From: Helopsaltes ochotensis
Taxonomy: Eukaryota; Chordata; Aves; Passeriformes; Locustellidae
Direction: 5' to 3'
Assembly (NCBI GenBank): GCA_013400155.1
Contig: VXBM01000278.1
Span: 677,237-741,236 of the forward strand
Length of the DNA stretch: 64,000 nt
Part shown: positions 1 to 12,594 of the stretch, one piece after another
How positions within the stretch are numbered: position 1 is the first letter of the stretch
Layout: each line of letters begins with the position of its first letter
Notes under the pieces: generated by a model
Database searches by the model: none
What the model was told of the DNA's origin: nothing
What the model saw: only the letters and a program-made list of their open reading frames with translations
Program-made: the position numbers and the translations under genes

Positions 1-335
1 CCGGCCCCGCGCACCTCAGCACCGCGGAAAAAAGTAGTTCCAATACAATGTTTGTTAACTAGGTTATCTAGGCTGTAGAAGATTTTAATGTTGAATTTTA
101 TAGCTTTACCACGCTCTACCGTCCTTGTGAATATTGTAATATTGCATTTTTTACAAGTTACTCTTCTGTTAATGTTCCAGCTAGTAACTTTTATAATCCT
201 CCTCAATGAAATTTTTTTGTATTCTTCCGCACCGTTAACCTCAATGGCGGCACCTCAGCCCCTGGCAGGAGGCAAAGATGAAATGAATTCCTCTTTAATC
301 AGAAATAATAATAATAAAAACACACACAAGGCTCC
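1..335 (+). other. AT-rich stretch, possible 3' UTR tail of a gene to the left
   Basis: The first ~28 bases are CpG-rich and then composition switches sharply to AT-rich DNA that still keeps isolated CpGs near 110-120 and 228-235. All three forward frames reach a stop within the first ~63 bases (for example TAG at 35-37 and TAG at 60-62), so the left edge could be the end of a coding exon followed by a 3' UTR. An AATAAA-type signal sits inside an AAT run near 311-318. A slowly evolving non-coding element is equally possible. There is no protein evidence, and this is inference from composition only. Confidence 0.25.
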
Positions 336-3300
336 CTCTGCCTTTTATTTCAGTTTCCCTTTTCGGGGAGGGGGTGATGCCTCGGGAGCCTCCAGCCCCT
401 GCCCCCTGCTGTGCTCCTTGGGTGTGCCTCTGGCGGAGCTGGAGGTGTGCCAGGGGTGGTGATCGCCCAGCCCTGGTCACTTCACTGGGGATGGGGGCTA
501 TAGCCTGCCCAGCCCTGATCCCTCTGCCCCCCACCCCTCCTTTGCTGCTGTATTCTGCTGACAGCCTGGCAGTGCAGCAGGTGTGAGCAGGAGGCCTTCT
601 CAGGGCTGTCCGCAAGAAGGGGAACTTAGGCACTTATTTTCCCTCTTTTTCCGCAATTCTGTCTGTGGGTTGATTGAGATGCTCCACAGAGCAACGGCTT
701 TAGAGCAAGTCCTGCTGGTGTCAGTCAGTTGAGCTCGACTGGCTCTCTGGTTTTTGTTGACCTCAGCTGGGCTGGAGGTGCCCAAGTCCTAGCTGTTTGT
801 CTTGCTGAGTAGTCTGAGATGCATCTAGAAGAGGTACATGTTCAGAAAATGCACTCAGATGGTCTTCTAATGAAATAAATCCCTTTGGATGTAAATAAAG
901 CTGGAAATCACCTCCCCCTCACCCTCACAAGCTCTCCAACTTCTAGATGCCCATAAAAATTAATCAGACTTGCAAGCAGAAATGATCATCAACCGGCAGA
1001 AAAAGGAATTGTGCAGTAGCAATGAACTGAGTGCCTGTTAGCTGAGGGGCTGCATTTTGAACAAGGATTGGATGCTGTTATTTCCCTTGGTTGCTTGCAT
1101 TTAAGAACTTTGTCTCAGGCTCAGCCTGAGTCTTGTGTCAATGAAATATTGGAGGGGTTTCTGTATTTGTTGCAGGGCATATGTGAGGGCTGCCTCTCAG
1201 CTTTATCTACCAGCTACCTTCAGAAGCTGCCCTGACAGCTCTTGGAATACTGTCCCCAAGATCAACAGCAATTTGGCTCAGTCCCATCTCCTGGAATCAA
1301 GTGATTAAATGCAGCTCTCAGCTTTGATGTATTTTCAACTAATACAGTTGTGAGGAAAAGTCTAGCTCAAACCTTAGCAATAAAATGAGAAGCATGTAAA
1401 GTTTGTAAATTTGTTTGTATCTCAAGCTGTAACTGAATCATGACTGATACAGGGTTTGGAGATGACAATGGGAATCTTGTGTATTTTATAAATCAAAAGA
1501 TTTTGCGTCTTTAAAAATACACAACAAAATTACTAGTAATTTCTAAGTATAATTTTTCTCTTAGAAGTCTACAGCTAGGTAATCACATAAATTCATATGG
1601 TCCAGTGTTAAAGAATATCCTGGAACCAAAACACACAAATAAAAAAACAACTTAATTTTTTAAAACTATTTTTCAGTTATACTATTCCTTCTTTAATTTA
1701 TTTTTTAAAGGTAAACAAGTCCAATAGATGCAATTTTTTCTTCAAAAATAAAATGGTGCAGGTAGGCTAGATTATTTTAACAGAAATGTCATTATTTAGC
1801 TAATCAATACTCTGGTGTCACCTTGGAAGGCAAAGATACAGACCAGTGTTTGCTCTAAAATCTTCATTTAGGAAAGAATTTTTCTTCAAAGCACCCATCT
1901 GAGAACCTTATGGGTTGCTTTTCAGAAATGCTTTTTGAAGCTAGCATAGAGCAGATAAGTAGGAAAACCAGATACAGTGTTTCTGTGTTACTGGTGAGAA
2001 GCAAAGGCAAAAATAGATGGATGACACAGAAAAAAAGTAGTAGATCTGGGAAGCAGGTTATTGCTAATGGGGTGAAGAACTATTAAACAAAACGTTTAAG
2101 TTGCCCCCTCAGGCTTGGACAGAATCAAGAGCAGGTTTGATCTTCTCTTGTCTGGAGACCAGCAGGCCATGCCAGGTTTCCTGAATCCCACAGAGAAGCA
2201 GCTCCTCTTGGCAGAAGCACTCCAGCAGTTCTTGGGTGCTCTTTCTTGGGATGTCTGTGAAGTGGCACAGGCTACAGAGCGCTCTGTTCTCAGCAGGGCT
2301 TGGACATTAGGCTGCTTGCATCCTACCGGGACAAAGTACCTTTTTCTGAGAAATGGTGTCAAATGTCCCAGTGGTCATTAATGCTCTGACCAGCCTCACC
2401 TGTATCCTGCACATGGCCCACACCCTCCATCCCATGGGCTGGGACCCAGGAGGTCTATTTAAGCTCAGACCTGAGCCTTGCTTTGTTTTTGCAGTAGGTG
2501 GACTTGTTTTCTTGACCCTTTGGAGAGACTTTGACCTTGCACTGTAGGTAGCTTTTTTCCTGGCTGGCCCCCTCACGCATCTTACAGCTGACCTCCAGTT
2601 ATGTCTGTTAGCTGTGACTTTTGCATGGTCTTTAGGCCCATGTAGCAGTGTTTTTTCCAGTCCTGTCTGACCCTGTTGATGGAGCCTGGGGGCAGCTCCT
2701 GGCTGTGCCTGCTGTGCTCAGGCACTGGGTAGTGCTGCCCCACCACTGTGTGCCTGTGCTGGGGCTGCCCTCGGCCCCTGGCTTGTTCTCCCTGAGTGCA
2801 CTGCTGGCCCTTATTCTTCCCTTGCAGATGTCTTTGCTTATCCCACAGAGCTACTGCAGCCCTCTACACTTCCTCTTCAGTTTTGCATTTTTCTGGGGAG
2901 TTGATGTTGCAAACAGGGGCCTGAAGGCTCCATCAAGGGATTACTTGAGGTTCTTGAAACTGTTTATTTGTATCCTGGCTGCAGTCAAGAATTAGAAAGG
3001 TTATCTAAAAGCCTATACTCCTCAGTGTTTTTCACCATGAGAGCTCAATAAATACTTGCAAGGTAAGAGTTTAATATTTTGGGAAGTGTTGGCAGTTATG
3101 TCCCTCTTCTGTTGTCTGTGAAATCAATATTCAAAACCTTTTCCTAGGATCAGTGAAGGATTCCTGGTCAGGCAAAATTTGATGGGGAGATTAAGAACAT
3201 TCCCTTTCCCCTTCTTCTTCTCTTTACAGTTTGGATACCTTTTTTCAGCTCAAAACCTTTGTAGTCTCCGATTCTTCCTTATAGAGACATTAAACTTCTT

Positions 3301-3985
3301 TTTGCTATCTCTTCTCATACTGAACATTTGTGTTAGGACATCTTAGTGGCAGTACCTTTTTTCCTGAAGCTTTTGAAAATACTCCAAGAATGCATTGCTA
3401 GATGCTTTTCTTGTGACCATATTTTTTCTTGTATGAGCCCTTATGGCCAAAAACCCATATGAAAATTTGCAAGCCTTGACTTAAATTTGGTGTTCTCTTA
3501 GTCTGGAACAGTAGCCCTCATGTGTTTGCTTTGGATGTGAAACAAAGTTAACTTGAATTTTTTAATTTTAATGATAAAAATACAGCAGAGTTTTTACTCA
3601 ATATTATTTTCTTTTTCCTTCAACTCACTGCTTCTTTTCTGAAAAAAATTATCTGCAATTTCAAGCTAACTTATGACTGCTGAAGTGATTTGGAGACAGA
3701 TATGCCAAAGTGTCTTCTCAGTAAGTGCTAGCAGGTTTGGACTTAGCACTTCATACTTCTTGGGGGCAGAGTTAGGCAAAAGAGAAGAAAAGACATAATT
3801 CCGAAACAAATAAATTCATACATGTAGCTTTTCCATTACTAACTGATCACTGACCGGTAAAGAAAAAACACTTTCAGAAAAGTATGAAAAATTCCCATTG
3901 GAAAGATCAGTGATGAACTAGCACCTTGAAGAGAGGAAAACATTCTTCCATGCAGGTGAGAATTCAAATTCACATCAGTGATTGT
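336..3985. other. Unique intergenic or intronic DNA, no gene recognised
   Basis: No gene, RNA or recognisable repeat is seen. Positions 360-600 are moderately GC-rich, 1,380-1,800 is strongly AT-rich, and 2,100-2,900 returns to mixed composition. Short open frames near 295-785 and 2,096-2,995 overlap on opposite strands and show no motif or splice structure. Confidence 0.6.
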
Positions 3986-3989
3986 GTTG

Positions 3990-4320
3990 ACGATGTAAAT
4001 GTGTGTGTCAGAGACCATTATGTCCTCACCCTGTCACAGCTGCCCGGCCGCCTGTTTTAGCGCTTGCACAGATCTGCGCCGTCACTCTCTGCGGAGGCTG
4101 GCGACAACTGGGTGCCTGCTGGTGAGTCCAGAGAGGAGAGCCGTGTGTGTTTGCCAGGAAGCTGGAGGCACAGAGCTGTGCAGCGGGAAAGAGAGGGCAG
4201 GGTGGGAAAGGGGAGAGAGTGCAAGCGAGTACTGCTCATCCAGGCAAAACAGGCCTTACTGCTGTCATCATCTATCGTGCTGCGCGGGAAGGAATTCAGA
4301 TACTGGCTCTAAGGTCACTC
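3990..4320. promoter_or_regulatory. CpG-retaining island, possible conserved non-coding element
   Basis: Compared with flanking DNA, this stretch keeps an unusual number of CpG dinucleotides (around 4,044-4,052, 4,060, 4,077-4,080, 4,092, 4,101, 4,187, 4,225 and 4,276-4,285). It has mixed GC content and no simple repeat. Retained CpGs in otherwise methylation-decayed DNA suggest constraint or low methylation. Three overlapping forward frames cross it without a preferred frame, so coding is not supported. Function is inferred only. Confidence 0.3.
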
Positions 4321-4659
4321 TGCACAGCTTGCTGTGGGCTCCTGATCCCTTGCCTGGGACCTGGTACTGCTGTAGTATAAGTAGCAGTGGTGGGAACGGG
4401 GAATAAGGCAGATTGTTTTTCTCTTAAACTGGTTTGTGTGGAATCTTTAATGATAATTATGGTAATTGTATCTGCAGTTTAGGACTGCTCCATGTTTCTA
4501 ACCCAGTGATGAACTGTGAAGAGAAAGAGCTTAATCTTTAGTAAAGAGCAACTCTTCCCCTTATAGAAGTGTCAGCAATTCATATCTCAGTGAGGTTGCT
4601 CTGCACTCACATAAATGAACATGACTTAAAAATATTTCCTTCTGTAGGTTTGCAGTGTA

Positions 4660-5110
4660 TTTGCAGTCTCTGCAAACATGTTCAAATATTCATGTTGTAT
4701 GCATGTCTTGTATGTGAGTATTAATTTGTGAGTAAGTATTAATTTGTCTTAGCATGTCTAAAGGGTAGGGGTTTTGCAAATGGTATCTGTGCTGTGGTGC
4801 ATGTGAATGCTTGGGTGGTGAATGAATAGGAGATAGAATGTATCTCTGCAAGTGAAGGCATTGTCAAACATGCAGGCACATTTATATGGATACAATTATG
4901 CCTGAGAGTGAGGTGAGAAAATGTGTGTGCCTATGTGATGGTGTTAAGTTCCCCTGTGTATCCTGGAACACTTGGGGGATGCCCACATGCAGGCATCCTG
5001 GGGATTCTTGTATGTGAACACACATGTTCTTATATGTGAACACACTCAGGCAGGTGTCTGAGTCATGAGTGGGAATGTGTGGGGCACATGTGAATGTGAG
5101 CCTGCAGATG
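4660..5110. repeat. TG-rich cryptically repetitive DNA with local duplications
   Basis: The segment is rich in TG/CA steps and contains small direct repeats: GTATTAATTTGT at about 4,718-4,729 and 4,736-4,747 (18-base period), and TATGTGAACACAC at about 5,010-5,022 and 5,034-5,046. This fits slippage-driven, decayed simple-repeat DNA. No gene is seen. Confidence 0.5.
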
Positions 5111-6300
5111 GCTGAACATGGATGTGTGGGAAGGGGAGCACAAGCGAGCTGCACTTCTCCTTTTGAGTACAAGCAGAAAACTACAGTATGGGGAGCACCT
5201 TGGCTGACAGTCTGGCAGAACCAGGCATGTTTGCAGAAGATGAAGCACAATAGACAACATGAAAGTTATTTTTGTCTATCAGCTGAAGCTTTATAGAGAC
5301 ATCAACAAGCTCTTGTCTCATGCCAGCTTAATTCCTAGTTAATCAGCAGTCTGCTTGGGCAAAGGAAGGAACTCGCATCAGGGGCTGATGATGAGCCAAA
5401 CTTCCCAATACTGTTTCGGGAGCCTGCAAGGAGCCCTCAGTATTGCTCTGCCTGCCTTTGGCTACATTGCTAACCACTGGGCAATGCTCTGGGACAGCTG
5501 AATGCTTTGCTGGTTGTGTTCTGGTGAAAACCACTCCTGCATAGGGAATATGGGTTGGTCCTTTGGGTATCCCTCCTCAGGTGATTAGCAGAAGGTTTTC
5601 TTCACTGTGTGTGATTGGTTTCCTTATCCACCTTATCCAGGAAAGTTTCAAGTGACCTAAATAATCCCAAGGCTTTCATTATCTCTCTTGGGTCACTTCC
5701 ATATAATGTGCAAGTTGACTTTTGCTTGTTTAATTTCCATTACATTTAGTGAGATTGTCCTGTATCTGTGGTGCTCTATAGAAATACTGCTTCTTCCTTC
5801 CCTCATTCATGAACAAAACCCCTCTTTTGCTCATGAGCTTTGTATATTGCAGCTGAGGGCCAGCTCACTGTCATGTCTAACATGATTTTCCCATCCACTT
5901 TTCTAAAAAGCCACCTTTCTCCTTTTTTTCTTTCTAGCTGGTTTCTCTAATGCCACCAGACCAGTGTGGGAGGGTATCTGCCTGCTCTGTGATTGGCCTG
6001 TGTTTGCCACAGATCTATAGCCAAACTAATTGAAGTGCTGATTGCACAGATCCTGGCCACCAGCCTGATAGTTACTTTCTGGGAGCAACTGCCATGGTGT
6101 TCAAATGTCCTCAGAGAGTAACAGGAAGCAGGAAATTCTCATCTCTGGCTGCCTGAGATTCAGCCAAACTGGTTACCATGGGGTGAAATGACCTTGGGAA
6201 TGCCTTGACTGTTGGGTATTTCAGGCAGGTTCTGTGCATGCCCTTGTCCTCTAGCACTCCATATGAGGGCAAAGTCATCCAGGGCAAACCTTCCTCATTC
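5111..6300. other. Unique DNA, nothing recognised
   Basis: Mixed composition without recognisable exon, RNA gene or repeat family. Confidence 0.6.
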
Positions 6301-6487
6301 TTTAACGCTCCCCACACAAAAAAACCCCAAACAAAACAAACAAAACCCCAAAAAACCAACCAAACAAACCCAACAACAACAACAAAAAACCCCAAAAAAC
6401 AAACAACCCCCCACCCCCCCCCAAAAAAACCAAACCACCCCACAAAAAAAAAAAAAAACCCAAAAAACCCAACACCCAAAAAACCCA
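6301..6487. repeat. A/C-only low-complexity tract
   Basis: From about 6,306 to 6,486 the top strand is almost purely A and C: runs of A4-A16 alternate with C1-C9, including CAA triplets near 6,372-6,385 and a C9 run near 6,413-6,421. The complementary strand is therefore only G and T. The open frames crossing it on both strands (Lys/Pro/Thr/Asn/Gln-rich on top, Phe/Gly/Trp/Val-rich below) are translations of low-complexity DNA, not genes. The tract probably arose by repeated slippage of an A/C-rich simple repeat. Confidence 0.92.
6459..6486 (-). other. Predicted G-quadruplex motif
   Basis: Four CCC runs at 6,459-6,461, 6,468-6,470, 6,475-6,477 and 6,484-6,486 are separated by spacers of 6, 4 and 6 bases. 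On the minus strand this is exactly the G3-N(1-7) pattern used to predict intramolecular G-quadruplexes. Further G runs lie within the same tract. Folding itself is inferred. Confidence 0.55.
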
Positions 6488-6489
6488 TA

Positions 6490-9400
6490 GCTACTATGAG
6501 TTTCGTAGGTCTTGGAAAGCACCTGTGCATAGTTGTTTTATGTAGCTTGTGTTCACATCTTGTCTGTTTTCATATTGGGTTTTTATCATGATGAAGTATG
6601 GTGTGATTCAACCATCAAGAATTCAGGTAATCTCCAGCACATCAGCTTGTCTCCAGCTCTGCTAGGCAGACTAACCTCTTTTCTTTTTGGATGCTGAGCA
6701 GGATGGAGTTTATTTCATTCTTACAAGGGAAGTGATCATCACAGAGTGGGTGCTGTGACCATAACTGTGGCAGAAGGACTTGTGTTAGACCATAGGCATA
6801 AAACATGAATCTTCACTTGGCCCTGTCTTCATTGCTGAGCTGACCAAGGAGAACATTTGGTATCATCTACCAAATTTGATATCCTTTGCTCTATGTTATT
6901 AACAAACCTGTGAATTGGCCTGACATGAAACTCAGCTATTCCCTTCCCCATGCTGATCATTATGATGTTACCTTACCTTCGTTTTATGGGCCATCAGCCA
7001 GGTTCCTGTCCATGTGATGGTGCTCTGTGCAAGCCCATCTTGTGTTGCTTTCCTGCTAGGGTTTTGCCAGGCCCTTTTCTCAAAGCTATGACAATGCTGC
7101 TGGACTTCCCACTCTCTTTTCCTGTATTGATACAAGTTCATTTGTGTCCCAGATCTTTCCCAACTTCCCCAGTAGATGGTCTGACAGTGGAGTTTGTCGC
7201 TGTTACCACAGTAAGGCAAACAGCTGTGTGCGAGGTGCTGTAGAGACAGCATGTGTCTGAAAGCACTGAGGTGAGTATGGCTGGAGGGGAAAATTTGAGA
7301 AGAGATAAAATCAGGCACTGAGAATGGAAGTGGCTTGTATTGCTTCCCCTAACATGCTCTGATTAAGAGTTCCTCATCTCTGTTTGCTAGAACGCCAGGT
7401 TAAATACTTCCGAACATTTTCCTACCTTGCTTCTTTTCAATCAAGTACTCCAGAATCAAATACCTCTGTTGCTTTCTGAAGCTCTTTAACAATATTTTCT
7501 CTACTCTGGGATCTTCCCAGAGTAATTTCAGCTGCTTTGGCCCAGGGAAAATGGAAAGCAGATCGTGAGAATACTTTGATGGAAAGCACCTGGCCAAAGC
7601 CTGACAATAGGGGAACAGCTGATGTTGGCAGGAGGAATGGAAGAAATTATCTGGAAATGGGCTCCTATTCTCTTCAACAGAGCAGTATTCCTGCTGGGTT
7701 GCTGGCCTTGGGCAGGTATTCCTCCTGATGGAGCCAGGCTAGCCAAGTTGTTTCCATGGCAGTCATCTGGACTGCATGTCCATGCAATCTTCTAAAGTCT
7801 CCATCTTTCCTTGCAGTTTGTAGTGCAGACTGCTCTGTGAGTAGTATTGGGCAATGTGCTAAGAGGGGGCTGCATTATTTCATATGATCTTTTAGTGTAC
7901 TGGAGGGCAGGGTATAGATGAACAGTGACTTGCAAGTCTGAAAGGCTCCTATTACCTCCCTAAATTGAATAGGATGTGACGTACTTTGCAGTTTGGCTTG
8001 GGAAAACTGTTGGCAGTACAGATGAAGCCCCAGCACTGTGACCAGTATACGTCGATTACTGACTCTCTGAAGTTTGGCAGTTTTTTAGTTTCACCTCTTC
8101 TTGTCATCATTTATTCCTCTAAGTACAGTGCCTTTATGTTCTGCAGCACCCACTCCTTTTTTATTCTGCCTGCCCAACTGCAGCTCTTTGCTCCACCTCA
8201 AGAAAATGTCCTGTTGGATCTTTCCACTTGGAATGCTGGATATTTGAGGCTCTTTCTATTGCTAGCAGAGCCAGAGATGTAGTCAGGGAACCTAAGATCT
8301 GACCTAGGATTTGAGTTCCTTTCTGGAGCAGTTCTTGTTCTTACAGGCTGACTGTGTCCCAGTGAAGTCCCTAGGCTAGATGAGTGGAAGGGCTGGAGAA
8401 GACTTGAGAGAGACATGTCAGTGAGTCAGACAAAGGGGAGGGAGTTTGGGAGTGCAGATCTCTTTCCTAGAAACTCCTCACTGATCTCCCTGTTAATTCC
8501 ACAGTGGTCAGTGCTGAGCAAGTGCATATCCCATCTCCGCTTTGTCTTGCCCAGTGTCTTTAATATTAAATGGTGCCATCTCATCTTAAACCCATCATCT
8601 TCATTATAAGTGACCTAGGGTTTATCACCAAGAAGTGGGTGGGGAGGGCAGAAGAAATGTTTCTTGATCAAAGTGGCAGGTGGAAAGTGCCCTGGTATGT
8701 CTGCTTTGGTCCTGTCCATCTTCATGTCAGATTGAAGAGCACCTGTAAGCATATTCCATCTTATCTGATCGCATCTGAGTAATTTTAGGCTCTGCCTCTG
8801 GGGCTTTGTTTACTGTTTGGGAAGTGGTCTTTCCAGTTCTCCTTCCTGTATCCAGATATGGTCCAGGACTTGCTTCCACCTTGTCAGCCCTAACAGTGAT
8901 TAATAAGAACACATACTTCCTGGGTTTTTCACCCATTTTTTCTTAAAGATTTGCCTGCCAGCGGTAAGGAGACTGAGATAATAAACCACTGCAGGCATGT
9001 GAAGGGCCTGGGGGCAGCAAGTCTTGAAGAAGCTGTGATGCAGTTCCAAACATATAGAGAGCACAGGGCAGCTTACAGAGACAAATTCTGTCAACTCTAG
9101 GTTTCTTGCAGCTGAAGTGAGACATTGGAATCTGTGGTTCATAGTTATTCACACTGATACCTTCTTGGAGGTGACAATCTCAACAATAGCTGTTGTGGTA
9201 CTTCTGACTCTTGTGAAGCATTTCTTAGCTGTCTCAAGGATCAAGAAAAGCCAGCAAGTCAGCATCCTGGTAGATTTCTCATTGAACTTGAGATTTTTGC
9301 CTCTCATATGGTTTATGTGAGATGCAATGTGCCATGAATCTGAGTGTTTAAGTGGATGTTCTTTTGCTCACCTTTCTCAAAGGGATCATGGTCAAGTCTT

Positions 9401-10357
9401 CCCTTGTAATCAGTTAGTCTGACCTAAGTATAAAGCTCAAGGCCAGCCCCCCTGTAAAAAAATAAATACTGACAGATGAGTGGCAGGGAGGTTTCCTGGG
9501 ACTGCTGTACTGCCTGCCTGCAGTAATGTCATGTTGCCTGAGCTCTTATCACCCAGTCCCATTATAAAAGCCATGTCTGGAACACATGTGTTTTTCAGTC
9601 AATCCTTTCTTCCCTGTTTCATCTCACAGGGGAATAATTGCTAGCATTTGCCTTTCACTCCCATCTTTAATGACTCCTGTAAACAATTTGGTCACATATT
9701 TAATATTTAGACTTAAATCTAGGATGGGATCCAAATCTCCTGCATATTCCTGTTTGTGGCTTAACTGAGTGTTGTAGGAGATACTGGCTGAATTTATTCT
9801 GTGTTTTTACCCTGTCTTGAAGAGAACAATAACTGTCCTGGAGATACTGTGTAAGGATCTCCAAAATGTCTTGGAACTGAAATACTAGAACAATCAAATC
9901 CCATAAAAGTGATTCAGGAAAAAATATTGTAAAGCTTCCAGACAAACACAGTCCTCTGTTGAAGAGAGAGTGGCACAGCGCTATATAGATGTAGATAGCA
10001 GCCCCGTGGGGCATTGAACCAGAAGATTCAATCTTTGTAGTACCACAGCCAAACTAGAATAAAAGTCTGATTGCAACCAGAAATATAGCCTAGAGAATCA
10101 TCTCAATCCAAAAGACTAGAAGCAAGTTTGAATGGACGTTACAGAGTTCTCACAGCTGCTGAGTCTTAAGTTTTTCTTGACTGAAAGGCTGGGCTGTCCA
10201 TAATAATTCAAGTGAAGTTTTTGATGGAGGAAGCCAAAGTACATATGTACTTATGTCTTTAGGGTTGACATCCTTAGGGAGATGTTTGGTTCTCATCAGG
10301 ACTTTTCCTCTTACTGCAAGATGACCGTTCTGGCTATCACTTGTTTGATTGAACACC
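6490..10357. other. Unique DNA, nothing recognised
   Basis: No exon, RNA gene or clear repeat is visible. The open frames here (at most 116 codons) overlap on both strands and lack domain-like sequence. A fragment at 9,405-9,450 faintly resembles the 3' end of an old CR1 element but is too short to call. Confidence 0.55.
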
Positions 10358-10372
10358 TTTTTTTTTTTTTTT
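10358..10372 (+). repeat. Poly(T) run, 15 bases
   Basis: Uninterrupted T15, with no associated element recognised next to it. Confidence 0.9.
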
Positions 10373-11680
10373 AAATCAGAGTCTGCTGGGCCTCTGATTA
10401 CAACAAGGAAGAGATCTGGTGCTTTTGGACTTCTGTGTCCTTCATTCTACTTTACTGTAGAGATGGGTGACTTGACCCTGAAGCTTGGGATTTGGGCTAG
10501 GTAAGACCAGGTCTTGGTAATCATGGGCACCAAAGTTGAATGCTCACTGAGAACAGAAGCTTAGAGTAATGTGAGAGGGAGTAAATTGTTTTCTTGATAT
10601 AATGCCTAGCTATTCTAATGGCATATTACGATGATATTGAGGGTTATGGCTAATAGGAACAGTGTGTGAAAGTAACCCCACCCTGAGAAATCTGAAACAA
10701 ATTTATACATTTAAAATAAGGCACTGAAAACTTTATGGTATTTTTTTTCTAATTGCTTCATTCAAAGAGAAAGAAGAAAGACGATTCTGTACCTGTTTTT
10801 CAGTTGTCTGAAGTACTGTGAAAATTACCAAGTTCTGTGTTTCAATCTGTCATGATTTGAGAGGGCCTGGGAACATGGCACTGGCAGGGGAGTGCATCCT
10901 CCTCCTATCAGCACTCCTACCTTCCTCCTCTTCCTCACCTGATGCAGCTGTACCTTCAGCTTAGACACCCATCCGCTGGATCCCACGCTAAAATGCCTTG
11001 ATGAACTGGAGCTCCCTGGTGCTGCCCCATATCCTGTGGGGACTTGCTGAAAGACATTGTTTTCAAGAATAGCCAGTACTCACCTTTTTGATGAATTTAA
11101 TTCCAGCTGCCATGGGCCAAACCCAGTCTCTCGCTCAGGGAAGAAAGATCACTGTGTGGCTGCTGCACCCCATACATACAGGAAGGAAAGATGGAGGGAA
11201 AAAATAAGTGAAGGCAGAAAGCAGAGAGGATACCATTCAGTAACCTCTGAAACTGGGGTTAACCATATTGCTTCCAGTGAGGGCTGCATCCTGCTCAGAG
11301 GCAGACTTGTGTGGAGCTGCTGATAGCAGCCAGAATGCACCAGCTCACAAACAAACAAGCAGAGAGAGAAATAAAGGAAGGCAGGAAGACAGATGCCCCT
11401 TGGGCAAACACTTGTTAAATTGACAAACTTGTAGAAAATGATTAAGGCTCTGGCTGTTCCTAGTCCAGAGGGGCCCTGAGCTGCTGCCTCAAGCTAAGAT
11501 ACAAAGGTAGTTCCTTGGGAGCCTACAGTGGACAGGGCACAGAGGGAGGTGAAACAATTACTGCCTGTCTCTAAGGTGCAGTCTCTTGTCAACTGTTATT
11601 TATGTTTCCCCAAATGTTGCAGTCTTCTTACAGGGAAAGCAGTCCCTGCCAATCTATGGCAAAATAATTGCAGCAACGTT
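10373..11680. other. Unique DNA, nothing recognised
   Basis: Mixed composition. A segment from about 10,850 to 11,045 begins TGTCATGATTTGAGAG, loosely LTR-like, but no matching end, duplication or internal retroviral sequence is seen. Confidence 0.5.
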
Positions 11681-11716
11681 TTCCTCCCTTCCTTCCTCCC
11701 TCCCTCCCTCCCTTCT
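11681..11716 (+). repeat. TTCC/TCCC microsatellite
   Basis: About 36 bases made of TTCC units giving way to TCCC units, a pure pyrimidine tract with tetranucleotide periodicity. Likely length-polymorphic. Confidence 0.85.
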
Positions 11717-12590
11717 TGCCATGTCTTACTCTCTCCAGCTCTGATTTACCTTGGACTCCTTTGATAATGAATTGTGATTTAACCTCCACTGAGAATTCAG
11801 ATCTCTCACGGACTAGTAGGGTTGAAGGCTCACTTGTGCTTGGGATCCTGCTGGAAGCCACCCTAAGACAAGAGACCAGGCCAGCAGATTGTGCTGAAAG
11901 CATTTATGCCCTATTTTGTCTTTTCTCCATAAGCTTGCAACTGAGACAATATACAAGTTCTTCCTCGTCCTTCACAACTGAAACATACTTCCAGGAAGGG
12001 TGATTACACCCCTCCTCTTTACTCCTCTTGAGGGATTGCCTGTGCTCCTATATCTATTCTATATCTATGTTGTCCTTGCACTTGATTTTCTTTGGAGATC
12101 TCCACTGGGGCAGCAAAGAATCAGACCAAGAACCTCAGACTGGGACAGTTTGTGCTACTAAACAACTTGAAGCAGCCAAGGCTGAGCCTGTAATTGCTTA
12201 GTATGAAAGTGTGGTGCAGGGTGATAGTTGTGGTGAGCAAGTCCATTACCAGGAACCTCGTGTCTTCAAGCAGCCTGTGGGGCTTTTTAACAGAGCAGCC
12301 TGTGCTCCCCTCTGTCAGTGGCACCACACGGCCCAGACAGAGTGTAAATGGAAACAAGCAGAGACCTTTGCCATCTCTTTTGGCCTCTCTTAGAGCAGTG
12401 ATGCTTTCAGAGAAAGCCATCAGCACTAGGACATGGTTTCAAACTTTGGGCTTCCTCTCACTCCCTGTTCTGTCCACCATCCCTCCCTTCCCTTCATTCC
12501 AGACATGCATAAGGCCTGTCAGGAAAGGGTTAAGTGCTGCTTACCCCAGCCAGCTTTGCGTATTTAAAGTGAGTAAAGGTTTAATTACCA
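11717..12590. other. Unique DNA, nothing recognised
   Basis: No gene or repeat is recognised. A small local duplication of CTATATCTAT occurs near 12,049-12,069. Confidence 0.55.
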
Positions 12591-12594
12591 AATG

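Noticed and set aside
6111..6591. Frames up to 139 codons on both strands
   Set aside because: Products of the A/C-only tract.
9405..9450. Faint CR1-like phrase (AGTCTGACCTAAGTATAAAG)
   Set aside because: Too short and flanks do not continue the CR1 order.
10850..11045. Possible endogenous-retrovirus LTR start (TGTCATGATTTG)
   Set aside because: No matching terminus, paired LTR, target-site duplication or internal retroviral sequence seen.
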